Shown one piece after another: positions 46,749-57,969 of a stretch of 64,000 nt of DNA. The translations under genes were made by a program, and so were the position numbers. The notes below the pieces were generated by a model. That model did not search any database. It was not told the DNA's origin and was given only the letters and a program-made list of their open reading frames with translations. The number at the start of each line of letters is the position of its first letter. The stretch's first letter is position 1. This stretch comes from Hydrogenobacter sp. (GTDB lineage: Bacteria; Aquificota; Aquificia; Aquificales; Aquificaceae): contig JAGDVY010000018.1 in the NCBI GenBank assembly GCA_023255875.1, positions 1 through 64,000 of the forward strand, written 5' to 3'.

Positions 46749-48256
46749 GGTATGAACTTGGATTTGAAGTCCTTTAGAGCACTTTCTATCTTTCCTTTGA
46801 GGTCATCATCTAAAGCTTTTTTCTCCTTTATCTCTTTGAGTATATCTGGTCTTTCTCTATCTAAGTATGCGTAAAGTTCTTTTTCAAACTTTCTAACAGC
46901 CTCAACGGGTATGTCATCAAGGTATCCGTTAGTTCCTGCGTATATAGCCACTATTTGTTTTTCTACAGGTATTGGGCTGTAGGGCTCTTGTTTGAGGAGT
47001 TCCACAAGTCTTAGTCCTCTGTTTATGATTTGTTGTGTAGCTTTGTCAAGTTCAGAAGCAAACTGCACGAAAGCTTCTAGCTCTCTGAACTGAGCAAGAT
47101 CAAGCCTAAGAGAACCTGCTACTTGTTTCATAGCCTTTATTTGCGCTGCACCACCAACACGAGAAACAGAAAGACCTACGTTTATAGCAGGTCTCACACC
47201 CTTGTTAAAGAGATCTGGCTCCAAGTATATCTGTCCGTCGGTGATGGATATCACATTTGTAGGAATGTATGCTGCCACGTCTCCTGCTTTTGTCTCTATT
47301 ATAGGAAGAGCGGTCAGTGAACCCGCTCCGAGCTCGTCGTTTAGTTTGGCAGCGCGTTCCAAAAGTCTTGAGTGAAGATAAAACACATCTCCAGGGTATG
47401 CCTCTCTTCCGGGGGGTCTTCTCATAAGAAGGGAAAGCTGTCTGTAAGCTTCCGCATGCTTTGAGAGGTCATCGTATATAACAAGAGCGTGTCTTCCTGT
47501 GTCTCTGAAGTACTCACCTATGGTGCATCCTACAAAGGGTGCAAGGTATTGCAAGGATGCTGGATCTGTTGCGGAAGCTACCACAACGCATGTGTATTCC
47601 ATAGCTCCATGCTTTTCAAGAAGTTCTATGATTCTTGCGGTAGTTGAACGCTTTTGTCCTATGGCTACGTATATACAGTAAACATCCGTGTCCTTTTGGT
47701 TAAGTATAGTGTCTATGCATATGGTGGTCTTTCCAGTTGATCTATCACCTATAATGAGCTCACGCTGTCCCCTTCCTATAGGGATCATGGCGTCTATGGC
47801 TTTTATACCTGTTTGAAGGGGCTCGTGAACAGACTTTCTTTTGACTACACCGGGCGCTATCTTCTCAACTGGTGATCTGTATTCGTACTTTATGGGACCC
47901 TTTCCATCAAGAGGGTTTCCAAGAGGGTCTATAACTCTGCCTATGAGCCCTTCACCCACAGGCGCATCAAGTATCCTTCCAGTCCTCTTTACTATAGAGC
48001 CTTCCCTTATACCGCTTTCGCTTCCAAGAATTATGATACCCACATTGTCCTCTTCTAAGTTAAAAGCAACACCTTTGACACCACTGTCAAACTCCACAAG
48101 CTCGTTTGCCATCACGTTATCAAGTCCGTAAGCTCTTGCAACACCATCACCCACATAATACACTACTCCTATCTCTTCCATCTTGGCGCTTGCTTCAAAA
48201 CCTTTTATGTGTTCCCTGAGAAGTTGAAGAGCCTCTTCGTAGGTAAGTGTTGCCAT
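46745..48256 (-). CDS. atpA: F0F1 ATP synthase subunit alpha
   Basis: [97 protein letters not shown]. Confidence 0.98.
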   Translation of the reverse strand: MATLTYEEALQLLREHIKGFEASAKMEEIGVVYYVGDGVARAYGLDNVMANELVEFDSGVKGVAFNLEEDNVGIIILGSESGIREGSIVKRTGRILDAPVGEGLIGRVIDPLGNPLDGKGPIKYEYRSPVEKIAPGVVKRKSVHEPLQTGIKAIDAMIPIGRGQRELIIGDRSTGKTTICIDTILNQKDTDVYCIYVAIGQKRSTTARIIELLEKHGAMEYTCVVVASATDPASLQYLAPFVGCTIGEYFRDTGRHALVIYDDLSKHAEAYRQLSLLMRRPPGREAYPGDVFYLHSRLLERAAKLNDELGAGSLTALPIIETKAGDVAAYIPTNVISITDGQIYLEPDLFNKGVRPAINVGLSVSRVGGAAQIKAMKQVAGSLRLDLAQFRELEAFVQFASELDKATQQIINRGLRLVELLKQEPYSPIPVEKQIVAIYAGTNGYLDDIPVEAVRKFEKELYAYLDRERPDILKEIKEKKALDDDLKGKIESALKDFKSKFIP

Positions 48257-48294
48257 GATAAACCTCCTCGTATAACTTTAATAGAAATTATACC

Positions 48295-49857
48295 ATGCTG
48301 ATCCGTATAAGCCTGGAGGATTTTTTCCTCATAAAGGACCAAGAGGTAGAGTTTGAAAAGGGTCTGAATGTGATCACTGGCGAGTCTGGCACGGGAAAGT
48401 CTCTAACGGTATCCTCTTTACTTTTTCTTATGGGTCAGCCCAATGAATATCCAGAAGGAACTGCAGTGGAAGCAGAATTTTTCAAAGATGGAGAACACAT
48501 CATTGTCAGAAGGGAGATAAAGAAGGGTAGAAGCAGGTACTATCTGAACGGTGTGGGAAGTGTGCAAAAGGTAGTAAAGGACATAGTTTCTCAGATGGTG
48601 CTTCTTCAAGGACAGAACGACAGGCTAAAGGTCCTCAGAAAAGACTTTCAAAGAGATACCTACGATAGGTTTTCGCAAGTAATGGAGATAAGAAAAGAAT
48701 ATGAAGTGCTTTACTCCAAACTTGAAGAGCTCAAAGAAAAACTAATGGATTGGGTACAAAGACAGCGCGAAAGAGCCATTAGGCTACAGATCCTGCGTGA
48801 GGAGCTAAGAGACATACAGAGCGTTGGGCTAACCGCTCAGGAGTATGAGAACATAAAAGAAAGATTAAGCATTCTAACCAGTATGGAAAAGATAAACACG
48901 CTCATTGAACGTGCTCTGTCCCATTTTGCAGAAGGTGGGCTTATAGACAAAATGCTTGACCTAAAGAAAACTATCGCACAACTGTCCCTTTACGATAAAT
49001 CCCTTGAATCTTTTATGGGAAACGTGGAAGGCATGATAGAAGAGCTAAGATATTTAGATCAAACCCTTCGCTCCAAGCTCCTTGAATTGGATCCTCAGGA
49101 GATAAACAGGCTCAACGAAAAGATTTATTTAGTACAAAGGCTTGAGAGACGCTACGGTATGAAATATGCAGAAGTGCTTGAATACGCAAAGAACCTACAA
49201 TCCCAAATAAAGAGCTTAGAGGAAGAAGAAGACAGAAGCCTTTTAGAAGATCAAATCTTAGAACTCACAGAAAAGTTGAAACACTTGGGTCAAATACTAT
49301 CAGAAAAAAGGTTCTCTTGTAAAGATGCCTTTGAAAGTAGAGTAATGGAAACACTCAAGGATGTCGGCTTAGAAAAAGCGGTTTTTAGGGTGAACTTTAT
49401 ACCCCAAGAGGGAAGATACGGACGGGAAGATATAGAGTTCCTCTTTTCGTCTTATGGCAGAGATGAAAAGCCCTTAGAGGAAGTTGCCTCTGGAGGTGAG
49501 ATATCCAGGTTAGCTTTATCTCTGTTCCTGCTCTCTCCTTCCGCAGAAACTTACGTGCTTGATGAAATAGACACGGGTATAAGTGGAGAAGCTTCCATAA
49601 AGCTTGCCAGACTTCTCAGAAAACTCTCCGAAAGTATGCAGATCATAGTCATCACACACTCTCCTGCGGTTGCAAGTGCTTCACACAAACACATTTTGAC
49701 AAGGAAGGAATTTATAGGCGATATGGCGCTTGTGAGGGTGGAGGAACTAACAGGTGAGGACAGAATAAAGGAGATAGCTCGTCTTATGGGTATGGTTTCT
49801 GACAAGACCATAGAAAGCGCAAAAGAGCTAATACAAAAAGTAGTGACAAAGCTATAA
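48295..49857 (+). CDS. recN: DNA repair protein RecN (SMC-like ATPase)
   Basis: LNVITGESGTGKSLTVSSLLFLMG; MVLLQGQNDRLKVL; VASGGEISRLALSLFLL; TYVLDEIDTGISGEASIKLARLLRKLS. Confidence 0.88.
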   Translation: MLIRISLEDFFLIKDQEVEFEKGLNVITGESGTGKSLTVSSLLFLMGQPNEYPEGTAVEAEFFKDGEHIIVRREIKKGRSRYYLNGVGSVQKVVKDIVSQMVLLQGQNDRLKVLRKDFQRDTYDRFSQVMEIRKEYEVLYSKLEELKEKLMDWVQRQRERAIRLQILREELRDIQSVGLTAQEYENIKERLSILTSMEKINTLIERALSHFAEGGLIDKMLDLKKTIAQLSLYDKSLESFMGNVEGMIEELRYLDQTLRSKLLELDPQEINRLNEKIYLVQRLERRYGMKYAEVLEYAKNLQSQIKSLEEEEDRSLLEDQILELTEKLKHLGQILSEKRFSCKDAFESRVMETLKDVGLEKAVFRVNFIPQEGRYGREDIEFLFSSYGRDEKPLEEVASGGEISRLALSLFLLSPSAETYVLDEIDTGISGEASIKLARLLRKLSESMQIIVITHSPAVASASHKHILTRKEFIGDMALVRVEELTGEDRIKEIARLMGMVSDKTIESAKELIQKVVTKL

Positions 49858-49866
49858 TTTTAGTCT

Positions 49867-50835
49867 ATGAAGTTCTCTTTATCCATAATAGGCTTTTTCC
49901 TTTTTCTTGCCATATTTGCTGACTTTATCGCACCTTACCCCTATGACCTTCAGAGCAGGACAACCCCTTACCATCCTCCCACCCGCATACACCTGCTAAA
50001 AGAAGGTAGGCTCACCTTTCCCTATGTTAATTTGTATGTGATGGAAAACCCCGTGTTCAAGTCCTACAGAGAGGATACTTCTACCTCTTGCAGAATAAAG
50101 TTTTTCACCAACACCCCATACGGTTTTAAGCTCTTTGGTGTAGAAAAACCCTGTAAGATACACCTCCTTGGTGCGGACAAACTGGGCAGGGACATATTCT
50201 CAAGGCTGGTATATGGATCACGCGTGTCCATGTTAGTAGGTTTTGTGGGAGTCATGGTCACTTTCTTGATAGGTTCTTTTGTTGGTGGTATTTCTGGATA
50301 TTTGGGAGGAAAGGTTGATACCTTTCTCATGCGTCTGGTGGAAGTGCTTTTGGCTATTCCCACTTTCTACTTGATGCTTTCTTTAAGAAGCGTGTTCCCA
50401 CTTACCATGGAAAGCTTTGAGGTGTTCCTTATGGTGATCTTCATAATATCCTTTTTGGGTTGGGCGGGTCTTGCAAGGGTGATAAGGGGTATGGTGCTTT
50501 CCATAAGGGAAAAGGAGTTTGTCCAAAGTGCAAAAACTTACGGGGCGGGAACTCTTAGGATCATATTTAGACACATACTGCCTAATACTTACTATTACCT
50601 TGTGGTGTCCGCAACACTTTCTTTCCCAGGCTACATATTGGCAGAGTCCGCTCTTAGTTTTTTAGGACTTGGCATCCAAGAACCTCAGCCCAGCTGGGGA
50701 AACATGCTTTCGGATGCAAGAAATGTAAATCTCATATCCGCTTACCCATGGATACTGTCTCCTGGTGTTGCCATCTTTCTTGTGGTTATGTCCTTTAACT
50801 TGCTTGGTGATGAACTTCTAAGGAGGTACAAATGA
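49867..50835 (+). CDS. ABC transporter permease, Dpp/OppC type
   Basis: LLGADKLGRDIFSRLVYGSRVSMLVGFVG; GTLRIIFRHILPNTYYYLVVSATLSFPGYILAESALSFLGLGIQEPQPSWGNMLSDAR. Confidence 0.93.
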   Translation: MKFSLSIIGFFLFLAIFADFIAPYPYDLQSRTTPYHPPTRIHLLKEGRLTFPYVNLYVMENPVFKSYREDTSTSCRIKFFTNTPYGFKLFGVEKPCKIHLLGADKLGRDIFSRLVYGSRVSMLVGFVGVMVTFLIGSFVGGISGYLGGKVDTFLMRLVEVLLAIPTFYLMLSLRSVFPLTMESFEVFLMVIFIISFLGWAGLARVIRGMVLSIREKEFVQSAKTYGAGTLRIIFRHILPNTYYYLVVSATLSFPGYILAESALSFLGLGIQEPQPSWGNMLSDARNVNLISAYPWILSPGVAIFLVVMSFNLLGDELLRRYK

Positions 50836-51581
50836 AAGATATAAAAGGTAAAGTGCTTGAAAACATACCTATATCTTCAAGAACGTACATGATGCGAGTA
50901 CTCGCTCCACAGATAGCACCTTATGTGAGACCAGGACAGTTTGTAATGGTAAAGGTTTCCCACACAAAAGATCCCATAGGCAGAAGAGCTTTTGCGATAG
51001 CGGACATTAAAGAAGACAGTCTTTTTATATTCTACGACGTAGTAGGAAGGGGAACAGAGCTTTTAAGCAGTCTCCCTCGTGGAAGTCAGGTAGATATTCT
51101 TGGACCATTAGGAAAGGGTCTTTTTAACCTTGATGGAGACAAACATTTACTTGTTGGTGGTGGCATAGGGCTTGCAGGACTTACCCTTCTTGGCAAAGAG
51201 CTCAGAAAAGCAGGAAAAAAAGTGTTTTTCTTGTACGGTGCAAGAAGTAAGGAACACATAAGTATGGAAAACTGGTTAAAAGAGGAAGGTTTTGACTATG
51301 CAATTTATACCGAAGATGGAAGTTATGGAAAAAAAGGCTTAATAACAGACGCTCTTAGTGATTTTGACTCCTCTTGGGTAGTTTCAGCTTGCGGTCCAAA
51401 AGGTATGCTAAAGGCGCTAAAAAAACTCATAGACCCAAACAGACTGTATCTTTCCTTAGAGTCCCGAATGGCTTGTGGTTGGGGGGTATGCCTTGGTTGT
51501 GTAGTAAAAAACAAAGAGGGACATTACGTCAGGGTATGCTACGAGGGACCCGTTTTTAGAGCGGATGAGGTGATCCTCTGA
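50832..51581 (+). CDS. pyrK: Dihydroorotate dehydrogenase electron transfer subunit PyrK-like
   Basis: [59 protein letters not shown]; 2Fe-2S motif [35 protein letters not shown]. Confidence 0.87.
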   Translation: MKDIKGKVLENIPISSRTYMMRVLAPQIAPYVRPGQFVMVKVSHTKDPIGRRAFAIADIKEDSLFIFYDVVGRGTELLSSLPRGSQVDILGPLGKGLFNLDGDKHLLVGGGIGLAGLTLLGKELRKAGKKVFFLYGARSKEHISMENWLKEEGFDYAIYTEDGSYGKKGLITDALSDFDSSWVVSACGPKGMLKALKKLIDPNRLYLSLESRMACGWGVCLGCVVKNKEGHYVRVCYEGPVFRADEVIL

Positions 51582-52204
51582 TGTTTACAGGTCTTATAGA
51601 AGATATAGGAGAAGTAAAAACCATAAAGACATCTTCAACAGGTGGCAAGCTCAGTGTAAAAACCTCTCTAAAGGATATAAAGTTAGGGGATAGTGTGGCG
51701 GTAAATGGCGTATGTCTTACAGTAGTAAAAATAGTAAAAGACGAACTGCTGTTTGATCTCTCATTAGAAACCCTAAAGAGAAGCAATCTTGGTATGCTAT
51801 CCGTAGGTGACCACGTGAATTTGGAAAGGGCGCTCAGATTAGGAGACAGACTAGGTGGACATATACTCTTGGGACACGTGGACTTCACCTCAAGGATAAC
51901 ATACTTTAAAAGCAGAGGAAACCACTACGAGCTAAAAGTGTATGTGCCAGACAGTTGGCTGGAATACTTTGTGGAAAAGGGATCTGTTGGTATAGATGGC
52001 ATAAGCCTCACTGTCAATTATGTAGAAGGAAATACCATAAGTATTAACATTATACCGCATACCTACGAAAATACAAACCTTAAATACAAAAGGGAAGGAG
52101 ATCACGTGAATATAGAAGTGGATATTATAGGCAAGTACGTTGTAAACTATCTTCGTAAGATCAAAGGGAATGGTCTAAAAAGACTTTTTGAAGAGCTCTT
52201 TTGA
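51581..52204 (+). CDS. ribE: Riboflavin synthase alpha subunit
   Basis: [52 protein letters not shown]. Confidence 0.97.
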   Translation: MFTGLIEDIGEVKTIKTSSTGGKLSVKTSLKDIKLGDSVAVNGVCLTVVKIVKDELLFDLSLETLKRSNLGMLSVGDHVNLERALRLGDRLGGHILLGHVDFTSRITYFKSRGNHYELKVYVPDSWLEYFVEKGSVGIDGISLTVNYVEGNTISINIIPHTYENTNLKYKREGDHVNIEVDIIGKYVVNYLRKIKGNGLKRLFEELF

Positions 52205-53445
52205 AGGTTATAATAAATCCCATGAATGTGCTGTGCAAACAAGCCATATATGACAGAAACGGGAAAGTGGCTTTCTACGAAGTTTTCATACAGGATTCCC
52301 TAACTAACAAGTATCCAGAAGGACTAGACCCCCTTAAAGCAACTACCATGGCAATAGACACTCTGACGGAACTAAACCCTCTCAGGGTAGGCGGAGGAAA
52401 ACTCGTATTTGTGAATGTGCCCGCTATTTTTCTTGAAGCGTCCATGTTTGATCTCATTTCCCCCGAGTACGTAGGTATAGAGCTTGTGGAAAACAAAAGG
52501 CTCTCTAACGAGCTTTTTGAATCCATAAACGCTCTTTTAAAAAAGGGTTTTAAGTTTTGTATAGATGACTTTGGCTTTGAGAAGATAGATTACCTACCCC
52601 TTTTGGGAAAGTGCCATTATGTAAAGATAAATTTGAAAAAAGTTCCTTACAACATGGAAGAACTCAAAGAAGTAATAGGCATACTAAAAAGTCTAAAGAA
52701 AGGAATAATAGCTAAAAATATTGAAACAAAGGAAGATTATGAACTTGCCTACAAGCTTGGTTTTACCTTTTTTCAAGGTACTTTCCTATCAAAACCTGTA
52801 AGGGTTAGGGATACAAAAACCATATCTTACCTAAAGACAACTATACTTAGGCTCTACAAGGCAATAAAAAACAAAGACATGAAAAGTATAGTGGATATCT
52901 TGGAAAAGGATATAGGAGCAACTTACAAATTCCTAAAGTTTCTAAATTATGTTTATCCTGAAAAAATAAAGGATGTAAGTAAGATGGAGGAGATGGTCTA
53001 CAATCTTGGGCTTGAGAACATAGCCAAGTTTACCATAGTGCTTGCTCTTTCTGAGATGTTCGTAGAGGAGGACGAAGTAGATCTGTGGAAAAGGTCTCTC
53101 TTTAGAGCCAGCTTAGCGGAGAAATTAGCGGGTATGTACGCACCTCATGTAAAAGAGAAAGCCTACCTAGTAGGTTTGTTCTCCTTATCAGGGGAAGTTC
53201 TTGGACAAAAGCCCGAAGACGTGGTAAAGGAGCTTATGTTGGATAAAGATATAATTGAAGCCTTTGAAAGAAGGCTCAACGAAATAGGATTTATACTTTC
53301 CCTCGTGGAGCTGTTGGAAGATAGTAAAAACGAAGAGATCATAAACAGGGTATCTAAGATAATAAATGTGGATCCACAAACTATAGTCCAGAGCATAAAG
53401 GATGCGGAAAGGGAAGCTTCGGAACTTTTAAACAGTATAGTTTAG
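52201..53445 (+). CDS. EAL-HDOD (YuxH-like) signalling protein; EAL site degenerate
   Basis: [65 protein letters not shown]-like C-terminus; TTG start overlapping ribE. Confidence 0.82.
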   Translation: MKVIINPMNVLCKQAIYDRNGKVAFYEVFIQDSLTNKYPEGLDPLKATTMAIDTLTELNPLRVGGGKLVFVNVPAIFLEASMFDLISPEYVGIELVENKRLSNELFESINALLKKGFKFCIDDFGFEKIDYLPLLGKCHYVKINLKKVPYNMEELKEVIGILKSLKKGIIAKNIETKEDYELAYKLGFTFFQGTFLSKPVRVRDTKTISYLKTTILRLYKAIKNKDMKSIVDILEKDIGATYKFLKFLNYVYPEKIKDVSKMEEMVYNLGLENIAKFTIVLALSEMFVEEDEVDLWKRSLFRASLAEKLAGMYAPHVKEKAYLVGLFSLSGEVLGQKPEDVVKELMLDKDIIEAFERRLNEIGFILSLVELLEDSKNEEIINRVSKIINVDPQTIVQSIKDAEREASELLNSIV

Positions 53446-54362
53446 TCCGTTGCGTAACTATGAAGTCCCGGGAAGTACAGATTTATAGCGAAGAAGCAGA
53501 TAAGCACCGCAATAAAGCCAAAAACTACCATCCACGCAGTGCGCTTACCTTTCCATCCCAACATCTGTCTAGCATGAAGGTAAGCCCCAAAAAAGAGCCA
53601 AACTATTAAAGCCCAAACTTCCTTAGGGTCCCAGCTCCAGTATCCACCCCAAGCTTCGTTAGCCCATGCAGAGCCCAATATTATAGATGCGGTCCATATA
53701 GGAAATACAAGTATGATGGACTTATAGGTGATCTCCTCAAGCAAGTCCTGCGATGGAATGAGTTTTGTCTGAGGAAATCTTTCTTTTAGCAGATAGAGAA
53801 CCGCACCAGCAAAAGCTACAGTAAATCCCGCATAACCTATAAAGGCAGTCACCACGTGAAGATAAAGCCAGTAGCTTCTTAGAGCAGGCATAAGAGGCGT
53901 TATATCTTTTGATGCCTTAAGTACCGCAAAGGCACTCAGGAAAAAGGCAATAGGGACAACAAAAGCACCAAGTAATCTCAATCCGTATCTTCTCTCTATA
54001 ATCAGGTATATGCCACCCACTATAAAGCTCCAAAAGGTAAGGGCTTCAAAAAGGTTGCTCCACGGGGGATGAAAAACGCCCAGCTCGTAACTCTGTATAC
54101 TCCTTCTTATCATGCCAGTGAGGTTCAAAATTAGTCCCAAAGAGAGGGTAGCTGTGGATACTTTTGCAAACAGAGAGTTCCTAAAAAGAGGGTAAGATAT
54201 GTACATAACAGAAGAGAGAGCATAGAGTAAAGTAGCGGACTTATACCAGAATGTATTATCCACACCTAAGAGAGCCAAAAGTATAGCAATAACTATACCT
54301 ATTAATGCAATAATGTAATCTGCTACTAATCTGATACTTCCTTGATGAACTATCTGTCTCAT
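53442..54362 (-). CDS. ccsA: Cytochrome c biogenesis protein CcsA/ResC-like
   Basis: Multi-TM; WWWD-like SAWANEAWGGYWSWDPKEVWALIVWLFFGAYLHARQMLGWKGKRTAW. Confidence 0.92.
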   Translation of the reverse strand: MRQIVHQGSIRLVADYIIALIGIVIAILLALLGVDNTFWYKSATLLYALSSVMYISYPLFRNSLFAKVSTATLSLGLILNLTGMIRRSIQSYELGVFHPPWSNLFEALTFWSFIVGGIYLIIERRYGLRLLGAFVVPIAFFLSAFAVLKASKDITPLMPALRSYWLYLHVVTAFIGYAGFTVAFAGAVLYLLKERFPQTKLIPSQDLLEEITYKSIILVFPIWTASIILGSAWANEAWGGYWSWDPKEVWALIVWLFFGAYLHARQMLGWKGKRTAWMVVFGFIAVLICFFAINLYFPGLHSYATD

Positions 54363-54402
54363 AACTCAATAAATTTAAAACGCTTACCCTTTCTTTGCAA
54401 CA

Positions 54403-54846
54403 TTATGCTGGTTTTACTTCCACCTTTATATCCACTGACACCTGTGGATGTAGCCTTATCTGAACTGTATAAATTCCTATATCTTTTATGGGTGTTTTAA
54501 GGAGTATGCGTTTTCTGTCTATGTCAAAACCTTTTTCCTTTAAAGCGTTGGCTATGTCTCCTGCGGTGACAGAACCAAAAAGTTTACCTTTTTCACCAAT
54601 GGGTTTGGAAATCTCCAAAATCATTCCTTTTAGAGCCTGAGCAAGATTTAGCGCCTTTTCCTTTTCTCGCTCAAGCTTTCTCATTTTCTGCTGTATGATA
54701 CTTTGTATGTGCCTTAAATTGCCTTCTGTTGCAGGCAGGGCTATGCCTCTGGGTATGAGGTAGTTATTGGCAAAGCCATCCTTTACTTCTATCACATCAC
54801 CAAACACACCGTATCCTTCAAGATCTTGGACAAGTATTACCTTCAT
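54403..54846 (-). CDS. rplI: 50S ribosomal protein L9
   Basis: MKVILVQDLEGYGVFGDVIEVKDGFANNYLIPRGIALPATEGNL. Confidence 0.97.
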   Translation of the reverse strand: MKVILVQDLEGYGVFGDVIEVKDGFANNYLIPRGIALPATEGNLRHIQSIIQQKMRKLEREKEKALNLAQALKGMILEISKPIGEKGKLFGSVTAGDIANALKEKGFDIDRKRILLKTPIKDIGIYTVQIRLHPQVSVDIKVEVKPA

Positions 54847-54858
54847 GACCTTCCTCCA

Positions 54859-55077
54859 TCAGATGACCACATAAGGTAGTAAGGCTAACTGTCTAGCTCT
54901 CTTTATCTCTCTGGCAAGTATTCTTTGGTGCTTTGCGCAAACGCCCGTCTGCCTTCTACCTATAATCTTTCCTCTTTCTGTCATGAACTGTCTTAGCTCT
55001 TCGTAGTTTTTATAACTGGGTTCTTTCTTTTCTTCACAGAATTTACAGACCTTTTTGGCTGTCCTCTTTATTTCCAT
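54859..55077 (-). CDS. rpsR: 30S ribosomal protein S18 (Cys-containing form)
   Basis: [62 protein letters not shown]. Confidence 0.96.
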   Translation of the reverse strand: MEIKRTAKKVCKFCEEKKEPSYKNYEELRQFMTERGKIIGRRQTGVCAKHQRILAREIKRARQLALLPYVVI

Positions 55078-55088
55078 CTTTTACCTCC

Positions 55089-55262
55089 TTAAACCTTTTC
55101 CACCTTTAGAAGGTAAAAAGCCTTTTTTATGTTGCCCCACACAACGGGAGTATCAGGAAGAATCCTTGACTGACCTACCTTTCTAAGCCCAAGGCTTTTA
55201 ACTGCTTGTATGTGTGATTCTGGTTTTCCAGCAAGACCTCTCACAAGAGTAACTTTTATCAT
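55089..55262 (-). CDS. rpmD: 50S ribosomal protein L30 (start at 55262 preferred)
   Basis: MIKVTLVRGLAGKPESHIQAVKSLGLRKVGQSRILPDTPVVWGNIKKAFYLLKVE. Confidence 0.95.
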   Translation of the reverse strand: MIKVTLVRGLAGKPESHIQAVKSLGLRKVGQSRILPDTPVVWGNIKKAFYLLKVEKV

Positions 55263-55266
55263 ACCT

Positions 55267-55839
55267 TCACCTCGCATATAGGTGATACCTCCTTCTAAGT
55301 TCTTCAATATCAATACCCCTTTCTCTTGCAACTTCCTCTAAGGATCTTAGCTTAAGAAGAGCAGAGAAAACTGCCCTTACCACATTGTTTGGGTTAGTGC
55401 TACCCTGAAGCTTTGTAAGTACGTCCGTATATCCTGCCAATTCAAAGATGGGTTTAGCTGCACCTCCAGCCACTATTCCCGTACCTCTCCTTGCCGGCAT
55501 GACCTTTATCTGAGTGGGTCCGTACTCACCTATCACATCGTGGGGAACAGTACCGTTTATTATAGGTACTCTTATGATGTGCTTTTTACCATCTTCTATA
55601 GCTTTTGCTATAGCTATAGGCACTTCTCTGGCTTTACCAAGCCCAAAGCCCACAAAACCTCTTTTATCTCCTACTACAACCAAAGCGCTGAAGGAAAACC
55701 TTTTTCCTCCTTTTGTTACTCTTGTGGTCCTTCTGGCATATATGAGCCTCTCTTCTATTTGGAGCTCATCTTCTATATTAGCTATGCCTTGAGCTTTTCT
55801 CCTTTCGTCAATAAGCTTTTCAATATCTACACCACCCAT
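55267..55839 (-). CDS. rpsE: 30S ribosomal protein S5
   Basis: TRVTKGGKRFSFSALVVVGDKRGFVGFGLGKAREVPIAIAKAIEDGKKHIIRVP. Confidence 0.97.
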   Translation of the reverse strand: MGGVDIEKLIDERRKAQGIANIEDELQIEERLIYARRTTRVTKGGKRFSFSALVVVGDKRGFVGFGLGKAREVPIAIAKAIEDGKKHIIRVPIINGTVPHDVIGEYGPTQIKVMPARRGTGIVAGGAAKPIFELAGYTDVLTKLQGSTNPNNVVRAVFSALLKLRSLEEVARERGIDIEELRRRYHLYAR

Positions 55840-55851
55840 GCTTCGCCTCCT

Positions 55852-56223
55852 TTAAAACTCCAGTCCTAACTCTCTGCACTTTTCTGCAAAGGCTTTTATC
55901 TTACCATGATACAAAAATCCACCTCTGTCAAAGACCACCTTGGTTATTCCTTTTTCTTTTGCTTTTTGAACTAAGATCTCTGCCAGCTTTTGAACATCCG
56001 CTATGGACTTTCCACCTCTTTTTCCAGTTAGTTTTACAAACTCGGGGTCTATAGTAGAAGCGGACACTAAAGTGTGTCCCTTTGTATCATCAATTATCTG
56101 AGCATAGAAGTTGTGAAGACTTCTGTAGACACAAAGTCTTGGCCTTTCAGGCGTACCAAATATTTTCTTCCTTATTCTTTTGTGCCTTCTCTCTCTCCTT
56201 TCATGACGCGTTAACTTTGCCAT
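55852..56223 (-). CDS. rplR: 50S ribosomal protein L18
   Basis: [49 protein letters not shown]. Confidence 0.97.
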   Translation of the reverse strand: MAKLTRHERRERRHKRIRKKIFGTPERPRLCVYRSLHNFYAQIIDDTKGHTLVSASTIDPEFVKLTGKRGGKSIADVQKLAEILVQKAKEKGITKVVFDRGGFLYHGKIKAFAEKCRELGLEF

Positions 56224-56233
56224 ATTTACCTCC

Positions 56234-56779
56234 TTACTTCTTGCCTTTTCCTGCTGCTTTACCAGGTTTTAGCTTAAGAACTTCACCTTCGTACCTAATA
56301 CCTTTGCCCTTGTAAGGATCGGGCTTTCTAAAGGCTCTTATCTGTGCTGCTACTTGTCCCACTCTTTGCTTATCCACTCCGCTTACATATATCTTGTTTT
56401 CTTTGACCTCTATCTTCACATCTGGAGGTATGGGGAATATCACTGGATGTGAGAAACCCAAGTTGAGCTCAAGATTTCCACCTTTTACCGCAGCTCTGTA
56501 TCCAAGTCCCACAACTTCAAGCACCACGGTAAAACCTTCCGAAACACCTTTTATCATGTTCCTTATAAGCGCTGCAGTGGTTCCGTGCATTGCCCTGTGG
56601 AAGGGTTCATCAGAAGGTCTCTCTACTCTTATGGTATTGCCTTCCACATGGACTTTCATATCTGGATGTAAGTTCATAGAAAGCTTACCCTTTGGTCCTT
56701 CCACAGTTATGACAGAGTCCTGCAAGTTCACTTTTACACCGTTTGGTATCTCTATGGGTTTTTTACCTATCCTTGACAT
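56234..56779 (-). CDS. rplF: 50S ribosomal protein L6
   Basis: [56 protein letters not shown]. Confidence 0.97.
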   Translation of the reverse strand: MSRIGKKPIEIPNGVKVNLQDSVITVEGPKGKLSMNLHPDMKVHVEGNTIRVERPSDEPFHRAMHGTTAALIRNMIKGVSEGFTVVLEVVGLGYRAAVKGGNLELNLGFSHPVIFPIPPDVKIEVKENKIYVSGVDKQRVGQVAAQIRAFRKPDPYKGKGIRYEGEVLKLKPGKAAGKGKK

Positions 56780-56788
56780 GGCTCCACC

Positions 56789-57193
56789 TCACCAAACATA
56801 AGCTATAACTTCTCCACCTTTGCCCAGCTTTCTTGCTTCGTGATCCGTTACCACACCTGCATCCGTGGAGAGAATAGCAATGCCAAGACCCTTTTGGACA
56901 TAGGGTATGGCGTGCTTAGGAACGTAAATGCGCCTTCCGGGTTTGGAAACTCTTACTATCTCTTTTATAACGCTATTTTGCTTTTTTGGATCTAGATACT
57001 TAAGATGTATCCGCAGTGTGTATTGAGTACCTTTCCTATTATCTTCCAATCTTTCCCAGTCCCTTATGTAGCCTTCCTTTTTTAGAACTTCAAGTATAGC
57101 CTCTTTTAGCTTGGAGGAAGGTACATCTACATAATCTTTTCTTCTCTGTATAGCGTTCTTGATAGCAGAAAACATATCCGCAATAGGGTCCAT
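56789..57193 (-). CDS. rpsH: 30S ribosomal protein S8
   Basis: MDPIADMFSAIKNAIQRRKDYVDVPSSKLKEAILEVLKKEGYI; GLGIAILSTDAGVVTDHEARKLGKGGEVIAYVW. Confidence 0.97.
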   Translation of the reverse strand: MDPIADMFSAIKNAIQRRKDYVDVPSSKLKEAILEVLKKEGYIRDWERLEDNRKGTQYTLRIHLKYLDPKKQNSVIKEIVRVSKPGRRIYVPKHAIPYVQKGLGIAILSTDAGVVTDHEARKLGKGGEVIAYVW

Positions 57194-57205
57194 CCTTAAA
57201 CCTCC

Positions 57206-57394
57206 TTACCAACTTGCCTTTCTAACTCCTGGTATTTCACCTTTGAGCGCAAGCTCTCTAAAACATAGCCTACACATACCAAAGTATCTAATAAATCCCC
57301 TTGGCCTTCCGCACAAAGGACATCTGTTCTTGCGTCTAACTTCATACTTGGGAAAGTGTTTAATATCCTTGGCTATCTTAGCTTTTCTTGCCAT
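57206..57394 (-). CDS. rpsN: 30S ribosomal protein S14, zinc-binding type (start at 57394 preferred)
   Basis: [62 protein letters not shown]. Confidence 0.96.
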   Translation of the reverse strand: MARKAKIAKDIKHFPKYEVRRKNRCPLCGRPRGFIRYFGMCRLCFRELALKGEIPGVRKASW

Positions 57395-57405
57395 ATTCTC
57401 CTCCT

Positions 57406-57969
57406 TTAAGCACTCCTTATGGGTAGTCCCAAAAGGGACAAAAGCCAAAGCGCTTCTTCGTCAGTCTTAGCGCTCGTATGTATGATTATATCCATACCTC
57501 TTATAGCATCTACCTTCTCGTAATCTATTTCTGGAAACACAATCTGCTCAGCTATACCAAATGCATAGTTACCTCTACCGTCAAAGGACCTAGGATTTAG
57601 TCCCTTAAAGTCCTTTACTCTTGGAAGAGCTATGGATATGAGCTTGTCCAAAAAGTCCCACATTCTCTCTTTTCTGAGAGTTACCTTTAGTCCTACCGGC
57701 ATACCTTTTCTTAGCTTAAAGCCTGCCTCGGACTTTTTGGCTCTTCTGATGGCTGGATGCTGACCCGTTATAAGCCTTATGTCTTCAATAGCCCTCTCTA
57801 AATGCTTTATGTCCTGCACCGCTTCTCCTACACCCATGTTGACTACGATCTTTATTATCTTTGGCACTTCCATGGGGTTTTTGTATCCAAACCTGTTTAT
57901 CAGTTTTGGCACTACCTCATCTCTGTACTTGATGTAAAGCCTTGGCACATACTTTGTTTGAACACTCAT
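57406..57969 (-). CDS. rplE: 50S ribosomal protein L5
   Basis: [65 protein letters not shown]. Confidence 0.97.
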   Translation of the reverse strand: MSVQTKYVPRLYIKYRDEVVPKLINRFGYKNPMEVPKIIKIVVNMGVGEAVQDIKHLERAIEDIRLITGQHPAIRRAKKSEAGFKLRKGMPVGLKVTLRKERMWDFLDKLISIALPRVKDFKGLNPRSFDGRGNYAFGIAEQIVFPEIDYEKVDAIRGMDIIIHTSAKTDEEALWLLSLLGLPIRSA

